From contig JAUHYE010000012.1 of assembly GCA_030426395.1 (NCBI GenBank), positions 1-49,341 on the forward strand: a stretch of 49,341 nucleotides of DNA. The letters run 5' to 3'. Origin of the DNA: Phycisphaerae bacterium (GTDB taxonomy: Bacteria; Planctomycetota; Phycisphaerae; Phycisphaerales; UBA1924). Each line of letters starts with the position of its first letter. Position 1 is the first letter of the stretch. The notes beneath the pieces are model-generated. The model saw nothing but the letters and a program-made list of their open reading frames with translations, made no database searches and was not told the origin of the DNA. The position numbers and the translations under genes are program-made. Shown in pieces: positions 1-9,060 of the stretch.

Positions 1-603
1 TACCGCCGTGCGGACCTGATCCGCGAGCAGATCGCCGAGACCAACCTGGCGCTGGTGCTGGCCATGGCCAAACGCACCCGCATGAGCGAGGTGGACTTCG
101 CCGACCTGGTGAGCGAGGGCAACATGGCCCTGCTCCGCGCGGTGGACAAGTTCGACGCCGGTCGCGGCTACAAGTTCTCGACCTACGCCTGTCGGGCGAT
201 CCTGAAGGCGTTCAGCCGCCAGGGCATGAAGCTGAGCAAGTACCGCCAGCGCTTCCCGACCGACTTCGACCCCAAGCTCGAGAAGTCCAACTTCCTTGAG
301 ACCAAGCGGGCCGACTTCGAGCGTGACGCGGCCGAAGAGGTCAAGCGGATCGTCAGCGACAACCGTGCCGACCTGACCGATGTGGAACGCACCGTGATCG
401 AGCACCGCTTCGGGCTCGAGAGCGGTGAGGAGAAGCCCATGACCCTCGAGCAGGTCGGGCAGATCATCGGCGTGACCAAGGAGCGCGTGCGGCAGATCCA
501 GAACAAGGCGATGGAGAAGCTGCGTCTGGAACTCGAGGCCAACTTCCTGGGCCTGCGGCCCGAGGAAGAGGAACAGGCCGAGACCGAGGCCGCACCGGCC
601 TGA
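1..603 (+). CDS. RNA polymerase sigma-70 family factor, 5' end outside window
   Basis: The reading frame is open from the first base, so the gene begins upstream; the stop is TGA at 601-603. The visible part starts inside sigma region 2 (RREQ-like start, then AMAKRTRMSEVDFADLVSEG, DKFDAGRGYKFSTYACRAIL), which melts and reads the -10 element. It ends with region 4 (LTDVERTVIEHRFGL, then LEQVGQIIGVTKERVRQIQ), the helix-turn-helix that reads the -35 element. Between them is a linker of only about 65 residues, shorter than in RpoD, so a full region 3 is missing and this is more likely an alternative (group 2/3) factor than the housekeeping one. The tail is acidic (EEEEQAETEAAPA). Family assignment is firm; which regulon it serves cannot be read from the sequence. 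Confidence 0.93.
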   Translation, partial: YRRADLIREQIAETNLALVLAMAKRTRMSEVDFADLVSEGNMALLRAVDKFDAGRGYKFSTYACRAILKAFSRQGMKLSKYRQRFPTDFDPKLEKSNFLETKRADFERDAAEEVKRIVSDNRADLTDVERTVIEHRFGLESGEEKPMTLEQVGQIIGVTKERVRQIQNKAMEKLRLELEANFLGLRPEEEEQAETEAAPA

Positions 604-623
604 ATCTGAAACAAATCGACAGT

Positions 624-646
624 GGGGGCCCGATTGGGCCCCCTTG
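624..646 (+). terminator. Rho-independent terminator of the sigma factor gene
   Basis: GGGGGCCC (624-631), loop GATT, GGGCCCCC (636-643), then TTG. A perfect 8-bp stem 20 bases after the stop codon; the T-tract is short, as is usual in GC-rich genomes. Confidence 0.75.
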
Positions 647-998
647 TCGTGCGCGGAATCGGATTGCAGTCGGGCAGTTGAGATCGTGATGGAGATCGGT
701 TGCGGAACCCATGGTGGCGCGCCTACGAACAGGGCCCAAGTCTGCCCGGGGCCTTCTCGGACGAGTGCCACCGGAACATTTTTGTGGTGTATAAGCAAAG
801 ATTGGGCCATTGCCGGTAACGGTCGGGGGGGGCAATGGCGCTACATTTAGGGCTCGACCCTTCGCCTGCTGGCGAGTGCGGGATGTTGGGGTTTGGCACG
901 GTGGTGAACCACCACGCCGGGCCTTGGCGACCCCGGGTCGGTGCCTCGGACGATCCTCGGATAACGTCGCCGCGAGCGGCGACGGGAGTTGGCAGAGC
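647..998 (+). promoter_or_regulatory. Intergenic leader of the pilT operon
   Basis: About 350 bases without a convincing gene. It is locally AT-richer around 776-800, where TATAAG (790-795) could be a -10 element, though I see no good -35. Further down is a perfect hairpin GTGGTG-AAC-CACCAC (901-915), preceded by TTTGGCACG (892-900). The short reading frames here lack ribosome-binding sites and normal codon use. The operon promoter presumably lies here; its exact place is a guess. Confidence 0.35.
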
Positions 999-2183
999 AT
1001 GAGCAGTGGACACACGGCAGTGAGCGACGAATCGGTGACGGGGCACACGGCCCCGGTGTCGGACTTCATGGGCGTGCATCGGGACCCCCACGCCACCCGG
1101 CTTGGCGAGTTCCTGAAGACCTGTATCAAGTTCGGGGCTTCGGACCTGATCATCAAGACCGACCAGCCGCCCAAGCTCCGCATGCGTGGCGCCCTCAAGC
1201 CTCTGGATACCGCCCCGGTGACGAGCGAGGACTGGAAGGCGATCATCAACGCGACGCTGGACGAGGAACAGCTCAAGGACCTGGCCCATTACGGCAGCGT
1301 GGACTTCGCGTACGACTACGACGAGAGCGCCCGCTTCCGCATGAACCTGTTCAAGGCCCGCGGTCGTATCTCGCTGGCGGCTCGCTTGATCACGAGCAAC
1401 ATCCTGCCGTTCGAGAAGCTGCACCTGCCCGAAGCCATGGGCAGGATCGCCCTGCAACCGCAGGGCATCGTGCTGCTGAGCGGCGTGACCGGTTCGGGTA
1501 AGTCGACGACGATCGCGTCGATGATCGATTACGTGAACCAGCGCAAGCCGGTGCACATCGTGACGATCGAGGACCCGATCGAGTACATCTTCCACGACAA
1601 GAAGGCGACGATCAACCAGCGCGAGATCGGCATCGACGTGCTGGACTTCCGCATCGCCCTGAAGGCCCTGGTGCGCGAGAACCCCGACATCGTGCTCATC
1701 GGTGAGATGCGCGATAAGGACACGTTCGAGGCCGCGCTCAACGCTGCGGAAACGGGACACTTGGTGTACGGAACGATTCACGCGTCGAGCACGACGCAGA
1801 CCTTCAGCCGTATCTACGGCCTGTTCGAGACCGACGAGGTCGAGGGCATCCGCCGGATGCTGGCGTACCAGATGCGTGCGTTCGTGTACCAGAAGCTGCT
1901 GCCGACGCTGCACGAGCACATCCCGCGTATCCCGGCCATCGAGATCCTGATCAACGACACGGTTGTGCAGAAGCACATCCTCGAGGAACGCGAGGGCGAG
2001 CTTCGTGAGTACCTGAACTCCATCGAGGCCCAGCAGCAGGGCATGGTGGACTTCAACGCCTGGCTCGTGAAGTTGATCGAGGAAGAGTACATCCACCAGC
2101 GCATCGCGATGGAGAGCAGCCCCAACAAGGACGACCTCCAGATGCGTCTGAAGAAGTTCGGCGGCGCCTCGCAGAAGCGCTGA
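999..2183 (+). CDS. PilT/PilU-type hexameric ATPase
   Basis: 394-residue ATPase of the type IV pilus retraction family. The N-terminal PAS-like part contains GASDLIIKTDQPPKLRMRG; Walker A is GVTGSGKST at 162-170, followed by the Asp box (IVTIEDPIEY), Walker B DIVLIGEMRD at about 230-239 and the His box TGHLVYGTIHASS. All catalytic residues are present, so it should hydrolyse ATP. The start at 999 (MSSGHTAV) is chosen because GGGAG lies about 10 bases upstream and the frame before it is not protein-like. It leads an operon with a degenerate PilB-like protein and a CvpA-like membrane protein. No pilin, PilC or PilM-Q genes are nearby, so it may drive something other than classic twitching, such as a planctomycete-specific machine. 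Confidence 0.93.
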   Translation: MSSGHTAVSDESVTGHTAPVSDFMGVHRDPHATRLGEFLKTCIKFGASDLIIKTDQPPKLRMRGALKPLDTAPVTSEDWKAIINATLDEEQLKDLAHYGSVDFAYDYDESARFRMNLFKARGRISLAARLITSNILPFEKLHLPEAMGRIALQPQGIVLLSGVTGSGKSTTIASMIDYVNQRKPVHIVTIEDPIEYIFHDKKATINQREIGIDVLDFRIALKALVRENPDIVLIGEMRDKDTFEAALNAAETGHLVYGTIHASSTTQTFSRIYGLFETDEVEGIRRMLAYQMRAFVYQKLLPTLHEHIPRIPAIEILINDTVVQKHILEEREGELREYLNSIEAQQQGMVDFNAWLVKLIEEEYIHQRIAMESSPNKDDLQMRLKKFGGASQKR

Positions 2184-2260
2184 GTTCGCCCGGTTCGCCG
2201 CCGCGTGGCCACCGGGTCGCGCAGTCGATTGGCCCTTGAGATGATAAAGGAACGCCACTC

Positions 2261-3994
2261 GTGGATCTGACCCAGCTCTTGCTCGCTCCCGCGCCCTCGG
2301 TCATGCTGGCCGACACGAGCGCGTTCGTGCTCGCTTCCTGGTGGAAGGCGCTCATCTTCGTCGCGTTGTTCGCCGGTTGGGGGTGGTTCGTCTCCAGCGT
2401 GGCCGACAAGCACGCCGCCCGGTTCTATCTGCCCCGCGAAAAGTGGAACACGGTGTACATGGTGACGGCCCTGGCGGCGGTCGCGGTGATCGTGGTGAAC
2501 CCGCTGCCGGGGATCCTGGCGTTTCTCGTGGCGGTGCCGGTGGTGGCGCTCCTGCTTTACGTGCCGCCGTTCGTGTACGTGCAGATGGCCAACAAGGACG
2601 AGCGTGTGCCCGAAGAGCACCGCCTTACGATGAACTTCGCCGAGTGGATGGAGCATCGCAAGACCGCCAAGGAGGCCAAGAAGGCCACCCGCGTGCAACT
2701 CGCGGTGGTCAAGCCCGACGGCATCACGATGGACCCGCCTGAGGATGGCACCGCCGAGATGATCGTGCGGGCCGCCGCCGAGAAGCTCTACATCGACGGT
2801 GTGGCGCACCGGGCCCACAAGATTGAACTGCTGCCGGCCGGCGACAAGGGTTACGTCGTAGCCCACACCGTCGACGGGCTCCGCACGATGGTCGGCGAGC
2901 CGATGGCGCCGCAGGACGCCATGCGTGTGATCGCGTTCTGGCAGACCGCTTCGGGTCTGGAGGTCGGGGAGCGTCGCCGCCAGGTGGGCGAGCCCGACGT
3001 TTCCAAGGGTGGCGAGCGTCACCACCTGCGCGTCATCAGCAGTGGCGGCCAGCAGGGCCTGAAGCTCACGCTGGTGGTCGATCCGGCCAAGGCCGTCCGG
3101 CGCAAGGTCGAAACGCTGGGCTTGCTGCCCCAGCAGCGTGAGCTCCTCAAGAAGCTGGTTGACGACGGTACCGGCGTGGTGCTGCTGGCCGCCCCCAAGG
3201 GCATGGGCCGCACGACGCTGATGTACACCGTGTTGAAGATGCACGACGCGTACACGTCCAACATCCAGACCATCGAACTCGAGCAGGCCGACACGCTCGA
3301 GGGCATCAGGCAGAATGTCTGGAGCCCGACGGGCGGTGGTCCCGACCACGCGACGCTGCTGCGTTCGATTTTGCGTCGCGACCCGAGCGTCGTGGGCGTG
3401 GCCGAGGTCGTCGATGAATCGACCGCGCAGGAGGCCGCCAAGGGCGACCTGGATCACACGCGCGTGTACCTCTCAGTGCCCGCCGACAATGCGTTGCAGG
3501 CCGTCGAGATGTTCCGCCGGGCGCTGCACGACAACGGCCTGGCTGCCAAGGCCCTTCGGGGCGTGATGGCGGGCAAGCTGGTGCGGGCGCTGGCCGAGTC
3601 GAGCCGCGAGGCCTATGTGCCCAGCCCGGACATGCTCAAGAAGCTGGGCCTGTCTCCCGAGAAGGTCAAGACGCTCTACCGCCATCGCACGCACGTGGAG
3701 GTCAACAAGAAGATGGTGCCCTGTCCCGAGAGCGGGGGCACCGGCTTCGTCGGTCAGATCGGCGTGTTCGAGTTGTACAACATCGGGGCCGAGGAAAAGG
3801 CCGCCATCGAGCAGGGCGACATGAACGCCCTGGCGACGGCCTTCCGCAAGCAGGGTGTGCCGAGCATCCAGCAGGCCGCCATCGTTCGTGCCGTCGAGGG
3901 CGCGACGAGCGTGGATGAGGTCATCCGCGTGACGGTGAGCGCCCCGAAGAGCAAGTCCGCCTCGTCTCCCAAGCCCGCTGCTGCCAGCACCTGA
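2261..3994 (+). CDS. Membrane-anchored GspE/PilB-like protein with degenerate ATPase site
   Basis: 577 residues, GTG start with AAAGGA 9 bases upstream. The first 110 residues hold about three hydrophobic segments (around 26-47, 65-85, 88-106), where PilB proteins have a soluble domain instead. The rest follows the T2SS/T4P ATPase fold: VLLAAPKGMGRTTLMYT at 307-323, LLRSILRRDPSVVGVAEV where Walker B belongs, and a C-terminal GTGFVGQIGVFELY that matches the usual zinc-loop tail. The Walker A lysine is replaced by Arg317, the Asp box and His box are unrecognisable, and only one Cys (C488) of the usual zinc-binding set remains. I infer a non-catalytic partner of the upstream PilT-like ATPase, tethered to the membrane. 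Family placement is good; the function is inferred. Confidence 0.85.
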   Translation: MDLTQLLLAPAPSVMLADTSAFVLASWWKALIFVALFAGWGWFVSSVADKHAARFYLPREKWNTVYMVTALAAVAVIVVNPLPGILAFLVAVPVVALLLYVPPFVYVQMANKDERVPEEHRLTMNFAEWMEHRKTAKEAKKATRVQLAVVKPDGITMDPPEDGTAEMIVRAAAEKLYIDGVAHRAHKIELLPAGDKGYVVAHTVDGLRTMVGEPMAPQDAMRVIAFWQTASGLEVGERRRQVGEPDVSKGGERHHLRVISSGGQQGLKLTLVVDPAKAVRRKVETLGLLPQQRELLKKLVDDGTGVVLLAAPKGMGRTTLMYTVLKMHDAYTSNIQTIELEQADTLEGIRQNVWSPTGGGPDHATLLRSILRRDPSVVGVAEVVDESTAQEAAKGDLDHTRVYLSVPADNALQAVEMFRRALHDNGLAAKALRGVMAGKLVRALAESSREAYVPSPDMLKKLGLSPEKVKTLYRHRTHVEVNKKMVPCPESGGTGFVGQIGVFELYNIGAEEKAAIEQGDMNALATAFRKQGVPSIQQAAIVRAVEGATSVDEVIRVTVSAPKSKSASSPKPAAAST

Positions 3995-4020
3995 ACGGGT
4001 CCGTACGCAAGGAGTTTTCC

Positions 4021-5832
4021 ATGCTGTTTACCATCTTCGCTCTGGCTGCCGTGCTCGTGTTTACGTGGGTGTGGGTCATCCGTGGGTTCTTCAGTGCCTT
4101 CCTGCACATGCTGTGCGTGCTGGCCGCGGGCGCGATCGCGTTCGCGGCGTACGAGCCCGTCACGCTGCTGCTGCTGAGCCAGGCGCCCGATCGCGGCATC
4201 GGCACGATCCTCCGCGACACGGCCCATGGCATCGCATTGGGCATGACGTTCGCGATCGCGCTGGCGATCCTTCGAGCGATCGTCGACAAGGCTGTGCCGC
4301 ATAATCTCAAATTCAACGACAACGTCGAGTACGTCGGCGCGGGCGTGTGCGGCCTGGCGACGGGCATCGTGACAGTGGGCATCACGCTGATGTCGCTGGG
4401 CATGATGCGGTTCGCCGCCGATAAGCCGGTGCAGGGCCTGGTGTTCACCCAGGAGGGCGGCGGCGCCCGTGGCAGCGTGGTGCGCAACACCTCGCCGTTC
4501 CGCCCGTACGTCGACGAGTGGACGGCTAAGGCTTATTCGTGGATGTCTCGCGGCACACTGGCGACTGGGGAGCCTCTGGCCAAGTGGCACCCGAACTTCC
4601 ACGAGGAAGGTTCGGCGATGCGAACCACCTTCTCGAACCGTGCTCGCAACGCGTCGCGGCCCGAGGAGTTCAAGCTCATCCAGTGGTACGCGCTGGGCGA
4701 TATCGACCGCGGTGGCAACATCGGCCAGCTGATGATGGATCGTTGGCAGCCCGGCTCGCAGCGGGTGATCGGGCTCGATGGTGAAGAGATCTCCAATGGC
4801 TACGTGGCCGGCGTGGTGGTGGAACTCGACGCCCAGGCCCGCGAGCTGGGCGGTGGCGCCAAGATCGTGCTGGGCAACGCGCAGATCCGCATGGTCGCCG
4901 AGCAGGGCGACACCGGGTTTACCAAGGCGTTCCACCCGTCGGCGGTCATCAGCCAGGCCGACGCGCAGGAGCCGACGCTGGCACGCTTCCGCTTCGATGC
5001 CGATGAGTCGTTCATCGCGTCGGTCGGTGGCGGGGCGAAGGCCATCATGGCATTCGAGTTCGCGTTGCCCCGGACGTATCGACCGATCGCGATCTACATC
5101 CGCGGTGCTCGCATCGAGCTCGATAAGGAGCCCGAGACGACGTTTGCAACCACGGCGCAGCGCGACGATTTTGTCAACGTCATGGAATACGGCGGCGTCG
5201 ACCTCGACTCCATGGACGATTCGCAGGCCGTCATCCTGGAAACCAAGAACGGCCGGCAGGATCTCTCCCCCGAAGAGTACTTCCTGCACCTGCAGTCGAG
5301 CTTGCCGGGGCGGATCCAGATCAAGAAGGGCACCGAGCGTGGCCTGGAGGTCTCCAAGGGCGATAGCGATCGGTACTATTCCATCGTGGGTGGCGTGGAG
5401 CAATACACGTCCAACCAGTTGAAGGGCCAGTTCATCGATCCGGCCCTGCGAATCGGCGGCTTCGCGCAGACCCGTGAGGTCCGGATCGTGCAGGCCGACG
5501 TGGGCCGCGACTCGAAGATTGCCCTGAACAGCCCGGTTTTCCAGAGCCTGGACGGGAATCTGGCACCCATGCTGGTCGATGATCGCGGGCAGCTCTACCC
5601 GCCTGTGGGGTACGTCTGCGTCGAGGATGCCAACACGTTCATCGGGTTTACGCCCGGCCAGCCGATCAAGGACCTGAGCACGCTGCCGTTCACGGTGAGC
5701 CGCAGCCGTGCGGTGCAGGACACGCGCCTGATCTATCGTGTCAGCGGTGGTGTGACGATCGTGGCGATGGTCGCCGGCGATACCATCATCGCCCGGTGGC
5801 AGCCGGGCGTCGAGGTCACCGTGGGCCGCTGA
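4021..5832 (+). CDS. CvpA-like membrane protein with large C-terminal domain
   Basis: 603 residues, 26 bases after the PilB-like gene, with AAGGAG 7 bases before the ATG. The first 140 residues contain four predicted membrane helices (about 1-20, 24-48, 63-87, 104-128) arranged like the CvpA family, with a charged loop containing DKAVPHNLKFNDN. The following 450 residues are soluble, rich in beta-type sequence and acidic, and match nothing I recognise. Co-transcription with a PilT-like ATPase and its degenerate partner suggests that the three form one membrane complex. The CvpA resemblance rests on helix pattern only. Confidence 0.75.
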   Translation: MLFTIFALAAVLVFTWVWVIRGFFSAFLHMLCVLAAGAIAFAAYEPVTLLLLSQAPDRGIGTILRDTAHGIALGMTFAIALAILRAIVDKAVPHNLKFNDNVEYVGAGVCGLATGIVTVGITLMSLGMMRFAADKPVQGLVFTQEGGGARGSVVRNTSPFRPYVDEWTAKAYSWMSRGTLATGEPLAKWHPNFHEEGSAMRTTFSNRARNASRPEEFKLIQWYALGDIDRGGNIGQLMMDRWQPGSQRVIGLDGEEISNGYVAGVVVELDAQARELGGGAKIVLGNAQIRMVAEQGDTGFTKAFHPSAVISQADAQEPTLARFRFDADESFIASVGGGAKAIMAFEFALPRTYRPIAIYIRGARIELDKEPETTFATTAQRDDFVNVMEYGGVDLDSMDDSQAVILETKNGRQDLSPEEYFLHLQSSLPGRIQIKKGTERGLEVSKGDSDRYYSIVGGVEQYTSNQLKGQFIDPALRIGGFAQTREVRIVQADVGRDSKIALNSPVFQSLDGNLAPMLVDDRGQLYPPVGYVCVEDANTFIGFTPGQPIKDLSTLPFTVSRSRAVQDTRLIYRVSGGVTIVAMVAGDTIIARWQPGVEVTVGR

Positions 5833-5856
5833 TCTGGCCCGCCAACAAGTCCCCTT

Positions 5857-5893
5857 GCCGCCGGCGTTCCGCAGGGAGCGTCGGCGGCTTTCG
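5857..5893 (+). terminator. Rho-independent terminator of the pilT operon
   Basis: GCCGCCGGCG (5857-5866) pairs with CGTCGGCGGC (5879-5888), with one G-T pair, followed by TTTCG. It lies 24 bases after the stop of the CvpA-like gene and just before the next start codon. Confidence 0.65.
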
Positions 5894-5909
5894 TTCCTAC
5901 CCTGTGGAC

Positions 5910-7136
5910 ATGCCAATCACCGAGACGCCTTCGTTGTCGCCCGACGCCCGCCAGACACACCACCGCTGGCTGAGCGAGATCACGAGCATTCCCACGGTCG
6001 CGGGGCGAGAGGGCCGTGTGATCGCGTGGATCAAGGCGTGGGTTCGTGAGCGGCCCGAGCTGACGCTGTCGGCCGACACGCACGGCAACCTGACGATCCG
6101 CCGTACCGAGCCGTTCGCGCCGGGCGAGCCAGTGTACATCACGGCGCACCTTGATCATCCGGGGTTCGCGGTCGAGGCGATCGAGAGCGAGACCGAACTG
6201 GGGCTCGCGTTCCGCGGCGGCGTGATGGACGATTACTTCGAGGGCGCACGCGTGCATGTACATCCGGCGAATGGTGAGGCCAAGCCGGCGACCGTCATCG
6301 AGCGTATCGAGCCGGCGGATGGCGAAGAAGAACTGTTCAAGCGGTATCGGGCCAGGCTCGACGAGGGGAACACGACCGACGGCCTGACAACCGCGGACAT
6401 CGCAACATGGCTGCTGCCCGATTCGTTCGTGGCCGAGGGCATCCTGAACGCCCCAGCGTGCGACGACCTGGCGGCGGCGGCGGCGGCGCTGGCGGCCTTC
6501 GACGAGTTGCTCAAGCTCAAGGCGGCGGGTGAACCGGTCGGGCGCGATGCGCGGGTGTTCTTCACGCGGGCCGAGGAGATCGGTTTCGTCGGGGCGCTGG
6601 GCGCGTGCCGCAGCAAGACCATCCCCGAGGGCGCTCCGGTGATCGCGCTGGAGAACAGCCGGGCATTCGACGATTCGCCCATCGGCGGCGGACCCATCGT
6701 GCGTGTTGGCGATCGGCTGACGGTGTTCACGCCCCGATTGACGGCGGCGGTCGCGGCGCGGGCCGAGGCGGTGGCGGGCGGGCCGGCGTCGCCCACGGCG
6801 GCGCAGAAGCAGAGCGACCTGCCGACGTGGCGTTGGCAACGCAAGCTGATGGCCGGCGGTGCGTGCGAGGCGACGGTGTTCTGCGCCGCGGGTTACGAGG
6901 CCACCTGCGTGTGCCTGCCGCTTGGTAACTACCACAACATGGCCGACCTGGCCGCCGTCCAGGCGGGCACCAACACGACCCCCCCGGCGATTGGCAGCGA
7001 GCAGATCGCGTTAAGCGATTTTGACGGCCTGGTCGACCTGTTGATCGCGTGCGGTCGAGAGTTGCAGCCGGGCGGGGGGATCGAGGCGCGGCTGCAGAAG
7101 ATCTGGGACGAGCGGGGGTTCGTGCTGGGGGAGTGA
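5910..7136 (+). CDS. M42-like metallopeptidase / aminopeptidase
   Basis: 408 residues. The pattern is that of co-catalytic two-metal peptidases of the M42/M20 type: YITAHLDHPG gives His80 and Asp82, APACDDLAAAAAALAAF gives the bridging Asp185, TRAEEIGFVGAL gives the Glu222-Glu223 pair, and GNYHN near the C-terminus gives the last His ligand. Between residues 95 and 170 sits the variable insertion domain. No signal peptide is present, so it is likely cytosolic and trims oligopeptides. The ATG at 5910 (MPITETPS) is chosen because the upstream frame runs through the preceding terminator. It is a single-gene unit, convergent with the Rieske operon. The exact substrate is unknown. Confidence 0.85.
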   Translation: MPITETPSLSPDARQTHHRWLSEITSIPTVAGREGRVIAWIKAWVRERPELTLSADTHGNLTIRRTEPFAPGEPVYITAHLDHPGFAVEAIESETELGLAFRGGVMDDYFEGARVHVHPANGEAKPATVIERIEPADGEEELFKRYRARLDEGNTTDGLTTADIATWLLPDSFVAEGILNAPACDDLAAAAAALAAFDELLKLKAAGEPVGRDARVFFTRAEEIGFVGALGACRSKTIPEGAPVIALENSRAFDDSPIGGGPIVRVGDRLTVFTPRLTAAVAARAEAVAGGPASPTAAQKQSDLPTWRWQRKLMAGGACEATVFCAAGYEATCVCLPLGNYHNMADLAAVQAGTNTTPPAIGSEQIALSDFDGLVDLLIACGRELQPGGGIEARLQKIWDERGFVLGE

Positions 7137-7148
7137 TCCGAGCGCGAA

Positions 7149-7868
7149 TTACCGGGATACGTCGCCGATCTCAAGCCAGAGCCATCCATCGCGTGAGGTC
7201 AGGCGGCCCTCGACTGTCACTGGCTCGGCGATCATCGAGCGGTAGTGTTCGGGCATTGGCTTGCCGTCGGCGGCGATGAGCAGTGCGTGATGGATCTCAC
7301 CTTCGCCATCGACCCATGACACCATGGGCGGGATGCCGCCGGTGATGCAGAGCGTGGCGCACGCCTTGTGGCCCATGCCGTCGCCGGGCTTCATGGCGCC
7401 CATGTAGCACTTGCTGTCGAGGATCTCGGTCGCGATGGCGTGCTGGCCGAGATCGGTTTGTTGACGGTCGTTGAGTGAGGGCAAGCCAGTGGCCGCCTCG
7501 GCGCTCTGGGCCTCGAGCATCCGCATGCCGTGACGTTCGAGCCAGAAGCCCGTGGCATTGGCGGCACTTCCAGCCAGTGCGATGGCGTCTTCGGGTGGCC
7601 CAAACTTCCCTACGCCGACGAGCAGGACGCCGGCCGAGCCATCGTCCGGCAGCAGCATCGGATACGGCTCGGCCACGATCGTGCCGGTCAGGGTGATTGC
7701 TTGGCTGGTGTCCCACTTGGCCGGGCCGGGATCACGCTGGGCGTGGGCGGTGGCCGCGGCGGTTCCCATGATCATGCCAGCCAGGCCGCCGACTGTCGCG
7801 AGCACGAGTGTCAGCAGCGTCGCTGGGAGCGGGCGGTAGATGACGTAGATCGGTTCGCGCTCGCTCAT
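7149..7868 (-). CDS. Membrane-anchored protein with Cys/His cluster, fourth gene of Rieske operon
   Basis: 239 residues with one N-terminal membrane helix (about 15-40). I do not recognise a named family. The distinctive stretch is residues 151-181: DSKCYMGAMKPGDGMGHKAC, then ATLCITGGIPP, giving Cys154, His167, Cys170 and Cys174 in a compact cluster that could bind iron or heme, or act in redox chemistry outside the membrane. The flanking parts look beta-rich (ITLTGTIVAEPYPMLL near 58; VTVEGRLTSRDGWLWLEI near the end), like an OB-type fold. It overlaps the Rieske gene by 4 bases (ATGA at 7865-7868), so the two products are made together and probably act together. The function is inferred from context only. 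Confidence 0.8.
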   Translation of the reverse strand: MSEREPIYVIYRPLPATLLTLVLATVGGLAGMIMGTAAATAHAQRDPGPAKWDTSQAITLTGTIVAEPYPMLLPDDGSAGVLLVGVGKFGPPEDAIALAGSAANATGFWLERHGMRMLEAQSAEAATGLPSLNDRQQTDLGQHAIATEILDSKCYMGAMKPGDGMGHKACATLCITGGIPPMVSWVDGEGEIHHALLIAADGKPMPEHYRSMIAEPVTVEGRLTSRDGWLWLEIGDVSR

Positions 7869-8911
7869 GGGTTCGCGCTCTCAGGAATTGTCACCGGCGT
7901 CGTGGGTGTGCCGGGTGCGTTGGCGCTCGGGTTGACCTCGACGCGGCCGCCTCGGATGCGAAGCTCGTATGTGGGGATTTTCTCGGTGAAAGGCGGCGGG
8001 CTCTGGCCGTTGTGGGGCCGATACTGGTAGCCGTGCCATGGGCAGGTGGCGCAGCCGTCGATGATCTCACCCTCTCCCAGCGGGCCGCCCTGGTGCGCGC
8101 AGACGTTGCTGAGCGCGGTGAGCGACGAACCGTCTCGGAAGACCGCGACCCGCTCGCCTCGACCGATGCACACGACTCGGGCGCGTTTGTCGGGGATGTC
8201 CGCGGTGTCGCCGATGTCGATCCATCCGTCGTCGGAAGCGGTGGGGTTGTTCGAGTCGCGCCGCCACTCGCGCACGCCGGCGATCAGGTGCAGCGTGGTA
8301 AGGGTTAGCGCGCCAAGTGCCAGCAAAACTGGGTACAGCAGCGACGACTCGGTCTGGAGCACGCCCCACACGACATGTGCGATGATGAGGACGTACGCCA
8401 CGTACACCATCATGTGCATGGCCTTCCACACTTGATGCCCAAGGAAGGCAAGCCAGAAGTCGTGGCTCGTTGCGGCCATCATCAGCAGGATGAGCAGGGC
8501 GAGGAAGCCCAGGAACTCGAAACCGACGCCGCCGTCGGGCCGCACGAGCACCGCGAGGATCGGGTTCTGTGTGCCGAAGCCGCCGTAGAACCCGTAGACC
8601 AGCATGGCGTGCATCCCTGCGACGAGGAATGTGGTGACGCCCAGGTGCCGGCGGTTGGCCAGCAGGAACGTGGTGCGCGGCCAGAGTCGCGCGATTGGGC
8701 CGATCGCCAGGATGACGTGCAAGAGCACGATGGCAAGGGTGCCTAGTGCGCGCAGGAGCAGGATTGGCGGAGAGATCTCGTTGGGTGGCCGGTTCACGAT
8801 CAGGCTGACGCCGACAAAGATCGCGACGAACGCCACGCACGCCACCGCGAGTACGAGGTCGTACTTTTTCTTGTGTGGCGTCCAACTGACCGCTCGGTAG
8901 CGTGCGCTCAT
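7865..8911 (-). CDS. Ferric-reductase-like membrane domain fused to Rieske 2Fe-2S domain
   Basis: 348 residues. Residues 15-215 hold about six membrane helices rich in histidines at helix positions (His65, 89, 101, 150, 159, 166, 179, 208), as in b-heme membrane proteins of the ferric reductase / MsrQ type. Residues 228-330 form a Rieske domain with Cys271-x-His273 and Cys290-x-x-His293 (SNVCAHQGGPLGEG ... CATCPWHGYQY). The two halves together predict electron transfer between a 2Fe-2S cluster and membrane heme. The start at 8911 (MSARYRAV) gives an ATGA overlap with the upstream small gene. The electron donor and acceptor are not visible. Fusion of these domains is clear; the pathway is open. 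Confidence 0.88.
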   Translation of the reverse strand: MSARYRAVSWTPHKKKYDLVLAVACVAFVAIFVGVSLIVNRPPNEISPPILLLRALGTLAIVLLHVILAIGPIARLWPRTTFLLANRRHLGVTTFLVAGMHAMLVYGFYGGFGTQNPILAVLVRPDGGVGFEFLGFLALLILLMMAATSHDFWLAFLGHQVWKAMHMMVYVAYVLIIAHVVWGVLQTESSLLYPVLLALGALTLTTLHLIAGVREWRRDSNNPTASDDGWIDIGDTADIPDKRARVVCIGRGERVAVFRDGSSLTALSNVCAHQGGPLGEGEIIDGCATCPWHGYQYRPHNGQSPPPFTEKIPTYELRIRGGRVEVNPSANAPGTPTTPVTIPESANP

Positions 8912-9060
8912 GGTGCCGACTCCGCGGCACTGGCGCGGACGCTCGGCCCGGCTGGCTTGGGGCCCTTGCGTAGGAGCGCGCCCAGCACGATAATGGTGAG
9001 CGTGACGGCGAGCACCAGCACCCACAGCACGACATGCAGGCGTCGCTGCGTCGGATTCAT
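8908..9060 (-). CDS. Small single-helix membrane protein of Rieske operon
   Basis: 50 residues starting MNPTQRRLHVVLWV; one long hydrophobic helix (about 9-29) followed by a basic then neutral tail. It overlaps the next gene by ATGA at 8908-8911 and the previous one by ATGA at 9057-9060, which supports it being translated despite its size. The start at 9060 is preferred over an earlier in-frame codon because of that overlap. It could be a small subunit or assembly factor of the Rieske-heme protein. No family recognised. Confidence 0.7.
   Translation of the reverse strand: MNPTQRRLHVVLWVLVLAVTLTIIVLGALLRKGPKPAGPSVRASAAESAP

Noticed and set aside
644..850. 68-residue open frame in the pilT leader
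   Set aside because: Starts within the sigma gene terminator, no ribosome-binding site, odd composition.
891..908. TTTGGCACGGTGGTGAA as a third sigma-54-like promoter
   Set aside because: The -12 dinucleotide is AA and TTG is missing; only the -24 half fits.
3754..5916. A 720-residue open frame on the minus strand
   Set aside because: It is antisense to the CvpA-like gene; composition (Arg, Asp, His, Leu) is that of a high-GC mirror frame, with no domain.
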